Assembly (NCBI GenBank): GCA_019634675.1
Contig: JAHCAX010000003.1
Span: 117,487 to 181,486, forward strand
Direction: 5' to 3'
Length of the DNA: 64,000 nucleotides
From: Acherontichlamydia pituitae
Lineage (GTDB): Bacteria > Chlamydiota > Chlamydiia > Chlamydiales > Rhabdochlamydiaceae
Shown: positions 9,324 to 18,263 of the stretch, piece after piece
Position numbering within the stretch: the stretch's first letter is position 1
Layout: each line of letters opens with the position of its first letter
The notes under the pieces: model-generated
The model's input: only the letters and a program-made list of their open reading frames with translations
The model's database searches: none
Told to the model about the DNA's origin: nothing
Position numbers and translations under genes: made by a program

Positions 9324-10484
9324 ATGTTTAAAAGACAGTTAACGCCTTATATCCAACAACTTGCATCAAAATATCCCGTTGTGACCCTGCTTGGACCTCG
9401 CCAATCAGGCAAAACCACATTAGTAAAAGCCGCATTTCCTCAAAAACCTTATGTCAATATGGAAGATGCTGATAATAGGTCGCTTGCATCGTTGGATCCG
9501 AAAAGCTTCATGCAAAAATATCCAAATGGGGCCATCCTCGACGAGGTGCAACGGACTCCCCATCTGCTCTCTTATATCCAAGTCAGGGTCGATGAAGTCC
9601 AACAAAACGGTATGTTCATCTTAACAGGAAGCCATCAAGCTGAGCTCCATTCGGCAGTCTCTCAATCGCTCGCTGGCAGGACCTCCCTATTAAGGCTCCT
9701 TCCTTTGAGCTTAGTTGAAATGCGCGAATCCCATATCACCTCTCCCATTGAAGAAATCATCTTAAAAGGGGGATACCCTAAGATCTACAAAGAGAACCTC
9801 CCCTTATCCAATGCGTATAGCAGCTACTTTCAAACGTATGTCGAACGCGATGTCAGGCAGATCCTTCAGATTAAAGATATCCTGCAATTTGAACGATTCA
9901 TTAAACTCACGGCCAGCCGGATCGGCCAACTCATTAATTATGCCAGCTTAGCCTCAGATGTCGGTGTTTCAGCAGTAACGATCAAAGAATGGATCTCCGT
10001 TCTGGAAGCAACATATATCCTTATCCGCCTTGAGCCCTATTTCGAAAATTTTGGAAAACGGCTGATCAAGTCCCCAAAACTCTACTTTGCCGATACAGGT
10101 CTTGCCTGCCATCTTCTTGGAATCGATAGCGTTGAGCAACTGATCAAAGATCCTTTCTATGGCAACCTCTTTGAAAACTGGATTGTCGTTGAACTCATGA
10201 AAGCCCGCTATAACCAAGCAAAAGATCCCCGTTTATACTTTTATCGCGATGTGACTGGTCGCGAGGTCGATCTCCTTCTTCAGCAGGGCAGCCAACTCAT
10301 ACCCATTGAAATAAAAAGCAGCAAAACATTTTCCCCATCTTATTTAGAAGGTCTTCAGTATTTTCACCAACAGACCCCTCAAAAAGCAATAGGCGGAACA
10401 CTGATCTATGCTGGTGAAAAGTTTCAAAAAATTGGCAACTTTGAACTGCTCAATCCAGAAAACTGTTTCCAATTGATGAACTAA
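9324..10484 (+). CDS. AAA-family ATPase with DUF4143 domain
   Basis: A 386-residue protein of the widespread AAA_14/DUF4143 family. The Walker A motif GPRQSGKTT lies near residues 24-32, the Walker B-like stretch AILDEVQR near residue 70, and the sensor-like segment FILTGSHQ near residue 97. The C-terminal half carries the DUF4143 pattern LYFADTGLACHLLG and a restriction-endonuclease-like end, with REVDLLL and PIEIKSSKT. The family is common in bacteria and archaea, often patchily distributed, and has no settled function. Here it stands alone between a Nudix gene and a BioD-like gene; acquisition by transfer is plausible but unproven. Confidence 0.9.
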   Translation: MFKRQLTPYIQQLASKYPVVTLLGPRQSGKTTLVKAAFPQKPYVNMEDADNRSLASLDPKSFMQKYPNGAILDEVQRTPHLLSYIQVRVDEVQQNGMFILTGSHQAELHSAVSQSLAGRTSLLRLLPLSLVEMRESHITSPIEEIILKGGYPKIYKENLPLSNAYSSYFQTYVERDVRQILQIKDILQFERFIKLTASRIGQLINYASLASDVGVSAVTIKEWISVLEATYILIRLEPYFENFGKRLIKSPKLYFADTGLACHLLGIDSVEQLIKDPFYGNLFENWIVVELMKARYNQAKDPRLYFYRDVTGREVDLLLQQGSQLIPIEIKSSKTFSPSYLEGLQYFHQQTPQKAIGGTLIYAGEKFQKIGNFELLNPENCFQLMN

Positions 10485-10553
10485 TTCTGGCTTTTCAAGA
10501 ATCCGCCCATTGCGCATAAGAAAGTTATCAAAAGCAACGTCAAAAAAGGCATT

Positions 10554-11663
10554 GTGAAAGGATTATTCATTGCATCGACAGGTCAGCACGTTGGAAAAAC
10601 GACGACATGCCTCGGCCTCATTTCCGGTCTGAAAAAACGGTTTGCCCATGTTGACTACATGAAGCCGATCGGCCAAGAGCATGTTGAGATCAAAAAGGGC
10701 TTAAGCGTCGATAAGGACGTCCTGATCTTCAAGGAGCATTTTTCCTTAAAAGCATCCTACGAAGACATGAGCCCCGTTCTAATTCCTTCCGGCTTCACAC
10801 GCCAGTTCCTCGATAAAAAAATCGATGAAAAGGAGCTGATCGGCCGGATCAAAGATGCCGTCAAGGCCCTTCAGAAAAAAAATGGGTTCCTCCTTGTCGA
10901 AGGAACAGGGCATTGCGGCGTCGGTTCCATCATCAACCTCAATAACGCCCAAGTCGCTTCGCTCCTCAATTTTCCCATGATCCTTATCGCCTCGGGCGGC
11001 CTTGGTTCAGCCTACGATGAGCTGATGCTGAACAAAACGCTCTGCGAAATGCACGGCGTAAAAGTTCTTGGCGTTATTTTGAACAGGGTCCTTCCTGAAA
11101 AGAAAAGCATGGTCGGGCACTATATGCCCCTAGCTCTGAAAAGATGGAACTTGCCGTTGATCGGCTCCATCCCCTTTGATTCTTTTTTGAGCAACCCGTC
11201 GATGAAAGATTTTGAGAGCCTGTTCGAAACTCGGCTCGTGACCGGCCAAGAGCACCAGCTCCGCCACTCAAAACATGTCCGCCTGGTCGCAACCTCTGTG
11301 GAAACTTATCAGGATTGGATCGTCAAAAGCCAGCTCATCATTACCCCTGCGAACCGAGAAGACATCATCCTGGCAACCCTGTCCAAGCACTGGGACACCA
11401 AAATCGCCGATCCCCATGACGACCTCGAATCCGCCATGATCTTGACCGGCGACCATCCTCCCCGCCACTACATCGTCGAGGAACTGCAAAAAGCGCACAT
11501 TCCGATGCTATACACCCCATTTCACAGCCATACGGCCATGAAGATGATCTCTTCGTTCACCGCTAAGATCCAAACAGAAGATGTCGAAAAGGTCCACGAA
11601 GCAATCGATGTGGTCGAGAAGCATATCGACTTCGACCTACTTGATCTGTTGCTCAGACAATAA
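10554..11663 (+). CDS. BioD-like P-loop / DRTGG domain protein (phosphotransacetylase N-terminal type)
   Basis: The protein starts at a GTG. The N-terminus has a deviant Walker A motif, TGQHVGKTT (residues 9-17), of the dethiobiotin-synthetase-like (AAA_26) fold, followed by VEGTGH and a GG-containing nucleotide-binding stretch. Residues about 240-345 match the DRTGG domain found in the N-terminal part of long phosphate acetyltransferases (LIITPANREDIIL core). The catalytic PTA domain is absent, so this is a stand-alone regulatory or ligand-binding protein rather than Pta. At 369 residues it fits the two-domain family. Its 3' end overlaps the convergent heptosyltransferase gene by 27 bases. 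Confidence 0.82.
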   Translation: MKGLFIASTGQHVGKTTTCLGLISGLKKRFAHVDYMKPIGQEHVEIKKGLSVDKDVLIFKEHFSLKASYEDMSPVLIPSGFTRQFLDKKIDEKELIGRIKDAVKALQKKNGFLLVEGTGHCGVGSIINLNNAQVASLLNFPMILIASGGLGSAYDELMLNKTLCEMHGVKVLGVILNRVLPEKKSMVGHYMPLALKRWNLPLIGSIPFDSFLSNPSMKDFESLFETRLVTGQEHQLRHSKHVRLVATSVETYQDWIVKSQLIITPANREDIILATLSKHWDTKIADPHDDLESAMILTGDHPPRHYIVEELQKAHIPMLYTPFHSHTAMKMISSFTAKIQTEDVEKVHEAIDVVEKHIDFDLLDLLLRQ

Positions 11664-12743
11664 TCCCGATAGCCAGTTCGTGAAAGGAGCCTCCAGCTGA
11701 TCCAATGTCAGGTTGCGGATGCACGCTCCGCTCGCGCAAGAGCGGAGGATGGGACATTGCTTATGGAAGGTCTTGCCATAAGGACAAGCCCCTTGAAAAG
11801 CGTGGTGCTGTTGTTCCAAAGGCTTAAAAATATGGGCCGATGTCGGGCCGAACACGCTGAAGCTAGGCGTTTTTGTCGTCCCTGCAAAGTGCAGCGCAGC
11901 AGAGTCGACCGCGATGATCCCATCGACATGGTGCATCAAGGCCTGCCACAACGGCAAAGTCAAATCCCCGACTGCAATCGCATTGTTGGGAAAAAGGGAA
12001 AGGAGCTTTTCAGCAAAGAGCTTCTCTTCTACGCTTCCGTAGATCAAAACTAAAGCCGCATCGGTGCGCAATTGGGCCTCTTTTAAAAGAGAGACCAACG
12101 CATCATCGCTAAGCTTCTTATTGTTCCACTTCGAACCGACAGCGACCATCAGCTTAAAGGGATGCTGCATGAGCGGATCTTCCAATAACATGCGCAGCCG
12201 ATCAGCTTCCCGATCAGAGAGCTGAAACTCTATTCCTTTACTGACAAAGGCGAACTCATCGCCATAGTAGGACTGGACGAGCTTCAAATACTTTTCGCGG
12301 ATGTTCAAATCCAATGGAAATTCATAACGATGGGTCGTCGCAAGCAAGTTGGGCTTTTCCCGAACGGAGTTCCATCCGAAGCCCACTTTGTCCTTTCCCT
12401 TTGCAAGCATCGTGATCATCGCTGATTTGGAATTGCCTTGAAGGTCGAACACCGCATCATATTCATTCATTCGGAGGCGCTGGACAAAGTCTTTAAAGGC
12501 AGACCGGGATTGTTTGAGCCAGAAAGATGCCGCCCATTTTTTCGACTCGACCTCGATCACCTGGTCGATCAGCGGACGGTCGGAACAGCTTGTCTTCAAT
12601 TGCCTGAGCAGCGGGGCAATCCCCTTTTCTACAACCCAATCGATCCGGGCAGCAGGAAATTTGGACCTTAAGTATTCGATCACAGGAAAGGTCTGGACCA
12701 CATCACCGATCGCAGAAGTGCGTACAAGCAGAATTGATCTCAT
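11637..12743 (-). CDS. glycosyltransferase family 9 (heptosyltransferase-like)
   Basis: A protein of the ADP-heptose:LPS heptosyltransferase family (GT9, WaaC/WaaF type), expected to act at the cytoplasmic face of the inner membrane in LPS core assembly. The start is set at ATG 12743 because the family N-terminus MRSILLVRTSAIGDVV begins there; the extension upstream has no family match. Further signatures are DAVFDLQGN, MVAVGSKWNNKKL and the C-terminal GIIAVDSAALHFAGTTKTP donor-binding loop, then FGPTSA. Classical Chlamydia make a heptose-free LPS, so a heptosyltransferase-like gene fits an environmental chlamydia. The acceptor sugar is unknown. Confidence 0.85.
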   Translation of the reverse strand: MRSILLVRTSAIGDVVQTFPVIEYLRSKFPAARIDWVVEKGIAPLLRQLKTSCSDRPLIDQVIEVESKKWAASFWLKQSRSAFKDFVQRLRMNEYDAVFDLQGNSKSAMITMLAKGKDKVGFGWNSVREKPNLLATTHRYEFPLDLNIREKYLKLVQSYYGDEFAFVSKGIEFQLSDREADRLRMLLEDPLMQHPFKLMVAVGSKWNNKKLSDDALVSLLKEAQLRTDAALVLIYGSVEEKLFAEKLLSLFPNNAIAVGDLTLPLWQALMHHVDGIIAVDSAALHFAGTTKTPSFSVFGPTSAHIFKPLEQQHHAFQGACPYGKTFHKQCPILRSCASGACIRNLTLDQLEAPFTNWLSGLLSEQQIK

Positions 12744-13056
12744 ATCTACCAAAATATTGTCAGAGGATCCCCTTATAATACCGAAACAACATGAAAAATT
12801 GGTTTTGGGCTGCATCGGACAGCCACTAAATTTGACCCCGCCTGCATCGCCCAACTTATTCAAGTTGAGCTGCTTCGGCGTCAGCAAAGCTTGGTTCAAA
12901 TTTTAGGGCGCCTCTTTGCCTAACTCCCAATTTTTCAAGTTGTTTCGGTATATTTGAAAAAGTATAGCCAAAACTCGGGAAAATTGCTAAATTCAAAATT
13001 ATACTTTACAAACTAAAGATGCCTCTTTGCAGGCGTCCAAAGGAAACAGGCAATTT
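12744..13056. other. divergent intergenic region
   Basis: About 313 bases between the divergent heptosyltransferase and peptide-transporter genes. The left 160 bases are of coding-like composition, with in-frame codons upstream of the heptosyltransferase start on the minus strand, possibly a relic of another gene. The right 100 bases are AT-rich, with several TATAAT-like stretches and the purine-rich AAAGGAAA just before the transporter ATG. I see no tRNA, and nothing firm beyond presumed promoters. Confidence 0.4.
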
Positions 13057-14355
13057 ATGGCGTTTAGTTTTATCCATACCAAGCAGCCCAAAGAGATGTA
13101 CCTGCTGGCATTGACAGAGATGACCCAGCGGTTTGCATTCTGGGGCATCGCCAACCTTCTTGTTATATACCTTGTTCAATACCAAAAGTTTAGCGACGTG
13201 CTTGCCGACCAATTGTTCGGAATATTCACAGGGGTGGCCTTTGTCTTGCCTGTGCTTGGCGGTTTTATAGCAGACCGGTTCAATTACCGTCTGCCTGTGA
13301 TCTGGGGAATGTGCTGCACTGCCATCGGCTGCTTTCTCATGGCGACCGGCCAAGTGTCGATGATCTACATCGCCCTCTTGCTTGTTGCCATTGGAGCTGC
13401 CATTTTTACTCCAAGCATCTACGCGCTTCTGGGGAGTTTGTACCGCGGCCAGCACCATTTGCGCGAAGGGGGCTTTTCCATTTACTATTCCGCTGTGAAC
13501 ATCGGCGCCTTTGTCGCCATGCTGATCATTGGAGCATTTGGCCAAGCCAAGCTCTGGTCGGTCGCATTTGTACTCGCCGGCCTAGTGCAATTAGCCGGTC
13601 TTTACTTCTTCTCGAAAGCCTTGGAAAATCCTGAGCTGCTTAAGATGTCAAAAACCAAGAAAATGACAAAAGTGGAACGGGAAGCTCCATTGCACAGACA
13701 TGAGCAGAACCGGATCATCGTAATCTGCATCCTCTCTTTGTTCTCCATTGTTTTCTGGATGGCCTACAACCAAGGCGGCTCCTCGTTAAACCTCTTTGCA
13801 TTGCGCTACACCGATCGGCATGTCTTAGGAATTGAAATCCCCCCTTCGTGGCTTCTTTCCGCAGAAACTTTCTATTTGATTATCTTCGCTATTCCCCTTG
13901 CCTCCCTCTACGCCTATTTGTCAAAACGCAAAAAGAATCCCACTCCCTCCTTCAAATCGGCCTTAAGCTTGATCAGCATGGCCGTGTGCTTCGGGATCAT
14001 GGCAATGGGCTCTAGATCTATTCCTGACGGCGCGCAGACAGCATCTTTAAGTCCATTCTACCTGATCTTCGCCTATGCTTTTATGGCCCTCGGCGAAATG
14101 CTGATCGCACCGATCGGCCTTTCACTGATCACCCACCTCTCCCCTCATAGATTTACCGGCCTGCTTGTCGGCTGCTGGTACCTATGCATCGGGATCGCCT
14201 TTTATTTGGGCGGAGCGATTGCGCCGCTGATGTCCCACTTAAAGTCGCTTAGCAGCTTCTTTGACATCTTTGTCGTGCTATCGGTGATTTCAGGCATTAT
14301 CCTGTTTGCAGTCGTTAAAAAGCTCGACAAGATGCGCCACTTAAACTCGCTTTGA
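13057..14355 (+). CDS. POT/PTR2 family proton-coupled peptide transporter
   Basis: An integral membrane protein of about 432 residues in the POT branch of the major facilitator superfamily, importing di- and tripeptides with protons. The N-terminal helix has the family pattern EMTQRFAFWGI (compare E-R-F-x-Y-Y/W-G). The motif GGFIADRFNYR lies at the loop between helices 2 and 3. The segment REGGFSIYYSAVNIGAF matches the PTR2 signature with its conserved N-x-G. About twelve hydrophobic segments are visible. The ATG at 13057 is preferred over an upstream TTG because AAAGGAAA precedes it. The gene overlaps the convergent pseudouridine synthase gene by 15 bases. Peptide scavenging suits an intracellular bacterium. 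Confidence 0.9.
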   Translation: MAFSFIHTKQPKEMYLLALTEMTQRFAFWGIANLLVIYLVQYQKFSDVLADQLFGIFTGVAFVLPVLGGFIADRFNYRLPVIWGMCCTAIGCFLMATGQVSMIYIALLLVAIGAAIFTPSIYALLGSLYRGQHHLREGGFSIYYSAVNIGAFVAMLIIGAFGQAKLWSVAFVLAGLVQLAGLYFFSKALENPELLKMSKTKKMTKVEREAPLHRHEQNRIIVICILSLFSIVFWMAYNQGGSSLNLFALRYTDRHVLGIEIPPSWLLSAETFYLIIFAIPLASLYAYLSKRKKNPTPSFKSALSLISMAVCFGIMAMGSRSIPDGAQTASLSPFYLIFAYAFMALGEMLIAPIGLSLITHLSPHRFTGLLVGCWYLCIGIAFYLGGAIAPLMSHLKSLSSFFDIFVVLSVISGIILFAVVKKLDKMRHLNSL

Positions 14356-15243
14356 GTTAAGTTCAATTTGAAGCTGAGATAGCGCTTCTTGAAAATCGGA
14401 AGGGATCGGAGCGATGGCTTCGATCTCTTTTTTATTGAGCGGATGTGTAAAACGGATCGAATAGGCATGCAGAAGGTGCCTTTTGGGATGCAATTTGCAA
14501 GAGAATGCTTTTCCATACTGGGCATCTCCTAAGATCGGATGGCCCATCAGACTGAAATGGACTCTGAGCTGATGGGTCCTGCCAGTGACAGGCTCGGCAA
14601 GCAGCAATGACGCCGTTTTGACAGATTTCAAGCATTTCCAAAGGGTAATGGCATGCTGTCCTTTTTTCCGATCAACCTCACCGTATATCGTCTGGCCTTG
14701 ATACGCGCTTTTTTTACCGAGGTAGTTGTCCACCTTTCCCTTTTCTTTTTTCACCGTTTTATCGACAAGCGCCAAGTAGAGCTTGCGCACAGCGTGTTCT
14801 TTAAAAAGGGAGATCATCTTTTCTAACACTGCACCATCTTTAGCAAGGATCAAAACCCCGGATGTCTCCTTGTCAAGGCGGTGGACGAGCAGAAGTTTGC
14901 CTAAATATTGAGGCAAAGCTTGATTGAAGATCCGGTTTTCGCAGACCATGCCGGCAGGCTTGTTGCAGATGAGAAGGACCTCATCTTCATACAAGATGCC
15001 AGGTTGGTATTTTTCCTCTTTTGCAGTTGCGCTTAAACTGGAAAGGTCGAAACGGACCTTGTCCCCTTTTTTGAGAGGATGGGAGGAAAAGGTTTCGATA
15101 CGTCCATTGACGCTGCATGACTTTTTATCGATTGCCCTTTTGATCGCTTTGACAGATGGAGCGTCAGGACAGTGGAGGCGCAAAAAGGAAAGTAGGGTCA
15201 TCCCTTCTTCAGAAGGGACGACCGTAAGAATAATCGATTTCAT
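14341..15243 (-). CDS. RluA-family RNA pseudouridine synthase
   Basis: The 300-residue protein has an N-terminal S4-like RNA-binding part (residues about 12-70, including SVNGR and LKKGDKVRF) and a catalytic RluA domain with the motif HRLDKETSG (near residue 136), whose Asp is the catalytic nucleophile. The segment ICNKPAGMV and the later GRTHQLRVHF also match the family. It isomerises uridines in rRNA or tRNA; which member (RluC, RluD or other) cannot be decided. Its ATG overlaps the stop of pepA (ATGA), so ssb, pepA and this gene form one likely transcription unit. Confidence 0.92.
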   Translation of the reverse strand: MKSIILTVVPSEEGMTLLSFLRLHCPDAPSVKAIKRAIDKKSCSVNGRIETFSSHPLKKGDKVRFDLSSLSATAKEEKYQPGILYEDEVLLICNKPAGMVCENRIFNQALPQYLGKLLLVHRLDKETSGVLILAKDGAVLEKMISLFKEHAVRKLYLALVDKTVKKEKGKVDNYLGKKSAYQGQTIYGEVDRKKGQHAITLWKCLKSVKTASLLLAEPVTGRTHQLRVHFSLMGHPILGDAQYGKAFSCKLHPKRHLLHAYSIRFTHPLNKKEIEAIAPIPSDFQEALSQLQIELNSKRV

Positions 15244-16775
15244 TTCTTTCGAGGAGATTTACGTGCTTTGCCCGCATCCTCTGCATCCAAATGCTCGAGG
15301 AAATCAAGCAGCAGGCGGACACCGACCCCAGTTGCTGGAGTGGTGTGGTATCCTTTCAGCTCAGACAAGAACGCTGTTCCAGCTATATCGAGGTGGGCCC
15401 AAGGAATGTCCTTGATGAACTGCTGCAAAAATGCTGCGGCAGTGCACGAAGTAGCCTTCCTTCCCGCTGAGTTCTTCATATCAGCGATGCTCGACTTCAG
15501 CATCTCTTTGTATTCAGGGTAAAGGGGCATCCGCCAGACCCGCTCATGAGTCCTCTCCCCTGCCTTGTACAGACTTCTGGCAAGGTCATCATTGTTAGAA
15601 AACAGTCCCGTCGCATCCTCTCCCAGCGCAACAACGATACCGCCAGTCAAAGTTGCCATATCGATCAACCGGGATGGCTTGAACTTGCTTTGCAGGTAGG
15701 AGATCGCATCGGCTAACACAAGGCGCCCTTCCGCATCCGTATTGGTAATCTCAACTGTTTTTCCCGCATGGCTGCGGAACACGTCGCCGGGCTTGTAGCT
15801 ATTCGGCCCAACCGCATTTTCTGCAACGGCCAATGCCGCAAGGATATTCCTCTTCAGCTTCGTCTGGGCTGCAGCTTGAACGATCCCCAATGTCGCAGCA
15901 GCGCCTGCCATGTCGCATTTCATCGTTTCCATGCTGCCTGTAGGCTTCATATTGAGCCCACCCGTATCATAGGTGATCCCTTTGCCGACAATCGCCGTCC
16001 AATCTTTGGACTGGGGATCTCCGCAATACTCCATAATGATCAATGCAGGCTCTCTGGAAGCTGCACGATTGACGGCAAGCATCAGCCCCATCTCTTCCTT
16101 CTCAAGGGCAGCCTTACCAAGAACTGTCGTTTTGATAGCTGGAAACTGCTGCTCCAATCCCCTTGCAAAAGCAGAGAGCGACTCAGATGTCACCTCATCG
16201 GCATTGCCGTTAACTAGATCTCTTACCAAATTGACCGATGAACTGACCATCTCCGCTTTCTTTAGTTCCTTAGCCGCTTCTTTACCGGCGCCGATGAAAC
16301 AGGCCTTAGCAATCTCCGCATGGTTCTCTTCAGAAAGGGAATCCCCCTTCAGCATCACAAACGCATAACTAGAGAGCAAAACGCCTTCAAAGACAGCTTT
16401 TGCCCCAATCGCATCGTCCATCAGCTTCACAGAAGGAAGCATAAAGTTGACCGATTTGAACTTCTTGCCCTTCGCAGCTTTGACGCTGGAAGCATAGGCC
16501 CTTCTGAGGGTATCGGGCAAACAGGCAGCCTCTTTGCCAAGGCCCAGCAATAAGATCCGCTTTTCTTTACCTGAGGTGCGGTAAAGCAAAAGAGTTTCCC
16601 CTTCCTTGCCGTGGAAATCACCGCTTTGGACCGGCTGCTTGAACCATTTGGCAAATTCTTTGGCATCGCAAGCAGCTACCGCTTTGTTCTTCTCCTGCCA
16701 AAAAGGGACCACGACCACGTCAGCTGTTTTGCGTTGCTGGCTTTTTTCAATTGCATGCGTTTGCATAAGTACCAT
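15240..16775 (-). CDS. pepA: cytosol (leucyl) aminopeptidase, M17 family
   Basis: A dinuclear-zinc aminopeptidase that releases N-terminal residues from peptides in the cytoplasm. The signature NTDAEGRLVLADA is intact, as are GKGITYDTGGLNMKP with its metal-binding Lys and Asp, and MKCDMAGAA. At 511 residues it has the usual length with an N-terminal regulatory domain. The ATG at 16775 overlaps the ssb stop by one base; the next ATG at 16766 is an alternative start. The ssb-pepA neighbourhood matches the chlamydial order (CT044-CT045). Confidence 0.95.
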   Translation of the reverse strand: MVLMQTHAIEKSQQRKTADVVVVPFWQEKNKAVAACDAKEFAKWFKQPVQSGDFHGKEGETLLLYRTSGKEKRILLLGLGKEAACLPDTLRRAYASSVKAAKGKKFKSVNFMLPSVKLMDDAIGAKAVFEGVLLSSYAFVMLKGDSLSEENHAEIAKACFIGAGKEAAKELKKAEMVSSSVNLVRDLVNGNADEVTSESLSAFARGLEQQFPAIKTTVLGKAALEKEEMGLMLAVNRAASREPALIIMEYCGDPQSKDWTAIVGKGITYDTGGLNMKPTGSMETMKCDMAGAAATLGIVQAAAQTKLKRNILAALAVAENAVGPNSYKPGDVFRSHAGKTVEITNTDAEGRLVLADAISYLQSKFKPSRLIDMATLTGGIVVALGEDATGLFSNNDDLARSLYKAGERTHERVWRMPLYPEYKEMLKSSIADMKNSAGRKATSCTAAAFLQQFIKDIPWAHLDIAGTAFLSELKGYHTTPATGVGVRLLLDFLEHLDAEDAGKARKSPRKK

Positions 16776-17230
16776 TAAAAGGGAATTTCATCATCGTTGA
16801 AGGATGCATCGGCCTTGCCTTGGCCAAAAGAGCTCTGTTCATGTGCGCCAGCATGAGCCATCTCAGCTTGCGGATGGGACTCAGCAGCAGGCGAAGCGTT
16901 ATTTCCGCCTTGGTCAGGACGTCCGAACGGACTAAACGTTAAATTAAGGGCTGTGATGTTCATGGAGACTTGAGGACGCCCTTCCCGATCGGTAAAGATC
17001 TCAGGCTTGCTTAATTCGCCAAATACGATGATCGGGCTCCCTTTTTTGAAATAAGGGATCATCTTGTCGAATTGCTCTCCCCAAACAGTGACTTTCCACC
17101 AAATTGTCTCATCTTTAGAGCCCCTTCTTGCCCGTGCAGCAACACGCAGCGTTGTGACTTTCTGTCCCGAAGATGTAAAACGCACTTCAGGGTCTGCGCC
17201 TAAGTGCCCTGCGATCGTAATTTGATTCAT
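16775..17230 (-). CDS. ssb: single-stranded DNA-binding protein
   Basis: SSB coats single-stranded DNA in replication and repair. The OB-fold domain covers residues 1-110, starting MNQITIAGHLGADPEVRF and containing the WWKVTVWGE and FGELSKPEIF strands. A flexible Gly/Ser/His-rich linker leads to the acidic tip DDEIPF, the docking tail for partner proteins. The length of 151 residues is typical. It is the first gene of the ssb-pepA-pseudouridine synthase unit and reads away from an inverted-repeat element upstream. Confidence 0.97.
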   Translation of the reverse strand: MNQITIAGHLGADPEVRFTSSGQKVTTLRVAARARRGSKDETIWWKVTVWGEQFDKMIPYFKKGSPIIVFGELSKPEIFTDREGRPQVSMNITALNLTFSPFGRPDQGGNNASPAAESHPQAEMAHAGAHEQSSFGQGKADASFNDDEIPF

Positions 17231-17259
17231 GGATTCCCCGTCGTAAAAATGTTCCGATT

Positions 17260-17445
17260 GAGAGGCTGTTGCAAAACTGCTTTGCCTGAAAAAAATCGAT
17301 AATTTTAAGGCCAGTTACAAATGGTAGCGAAGCTTCCATGTTCCATTTGACATGGTCGGCCCCAAGTGGACCGGCCGAGAAGAATGGATGGAAATGGCCT
17401 CAAAAGGGCGATTTTGCTTGGCAAATAAGTTTTGCAACTGCCTCT
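17260..17445. repeat. inverted-repeat element (MITE-like) between ssb and ridA
   Basis: Arms at 17260-17278 and 17428-17445 (GAGAGGCTGTTGCAAAACT against its near-perfect complement) bound about 186 non-coding bases. The interior has further short palindromes around GGCCG. The terminal motif GAG-GCTGT-GCAAA resembles the ends of element 2 at 3930-4177. It lies in the divergent promoter region of ssb and ridA, so it may alter expression of both. Confidence 0.7.
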
Positions 17446-17571
17446 TGGGTTCGGATTATTGTGAACATAACGATAATCCACAAGCAAAAAGTTAATTGAG
17501 TCAAGAAGGAGAAATATGGTACAACTGCTCTCTTTAACAGGACAAAAACAGCTTTATATAAGGATGGCGTC

Positions 17572-17964
17572 ATGCAAAACTCATTGAAAAAAATTGAGAC
17601 AAGCTTAGCTCCCAAGGCCATCGGTCCCTATTCCCAAGCCGTCCAAGCCGGCCCCTATCTTTTCATTTCAGGACAAATCCCCATCGATCCCGCTACCGGC
17701 AAGATCACCGCCAGCACGATTGAAGAGCAGACAACCCAAGTCCTAGAAAACATCAAGGCGATCCTTAAAGAAGCTGGCCTGACATTAGAACATGTCGTTA
17801 AAACCGAGGTCTATTTAAAGGACATGCAAGACTTTGCTGCGATGAATGCGATCTACGCCTCCTATTTTATCCATGCCATCAAACCTGCCCGCCAAGCCAT
17901 GCAAGTGGGAAAACTCCCCATGGATGTCCGCGTTGAGATCTCAGCTATCGCATTTGCGCCCTAA
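17572..17964 (+). CDS. ridA: RidA family reactive imine/enamine deaminase
   Basis: A 130-residue cytoplasmic protein of the RidA (YjgF/YER057c/UK114) family, which hydrolyses reactive 2-aminoacrylate-type imines to ketoacids and ammonia. The family pattern is complete: the start region APKAIGPYSQAV, the strand LFISGQIPIDP, the helix VLENIKAILKEAGL and the active-site-bearing ARQAMQVGKLPMD with its conserved Arg, then VEISAIA. It is expected to be a homotrimer. The gene stands alone, with a near-palindrome at 17453-17479 and the inverted-repeat element upstream. Confidence 0.95.
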   Translation: MQNSLKKIETSLAPKAIGPYSQAVQAGPYLFISGQIPIDPATGKITASTIEEQTTQVLENIKAILKEAGLTLEHVVKTEVYLKDMQDFAAMNAIYASYFIHAIKPARQAMQVGKLPMDVRVEISAIAFAP

Positions 17965-18263
17965 CCCTTATCCCATACCACGACTTCTTTCATTCGCATC
18001 TCTTTGGTAAATTAAAATTTTAATTATATAAACCCTTAATCAAATTTCGTTGATGATCTTTTGCATCAGTCTGAATTCGTACAAAGCAAGAGCATCCTAG
18101 ACATGCTCTAAAACACTTATTACAAGCGATTTATAAAATAACAATCAAATCCTTCTATTTTCACAAAAACAGAAATAACTTAAAAAAAATTCGTTTACAT
18201 ATAACAATAAATTATATATCATGTTGCACAACGTTAATTAAATAATTAAAAAAATGGAATAAT
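17965..18263. other. AT-rich leader region before F-box/LRR gene 1
   Basis: About 299 bases, strongly AT-rich in the right half, where TATATAT-like and TTAATTAAATAATTA stretches occur. There is no ORF or tRNA. It probably holds the promoter of the downstream gene. The base composition is sharply different from the ridA side and resembles the leaders of the other putative effector genes in the window. Confidence 0.5.

Noticed and set aside
12744..12899. N-terminal extension of the heptosyltransferase-like gene to 12899
   Set aside because: The extra 52 residues do not fit the GT9 family, which begins at MRSILLVRTSAIGD.
17453..17479. Near-palindrome GGATTATTG...CGATAATCC upstream of ridA as an operator
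   Set aside because: Only eight or nine paired bases with a mismatch, and no regulator linked to it; chance cannot be excluded.
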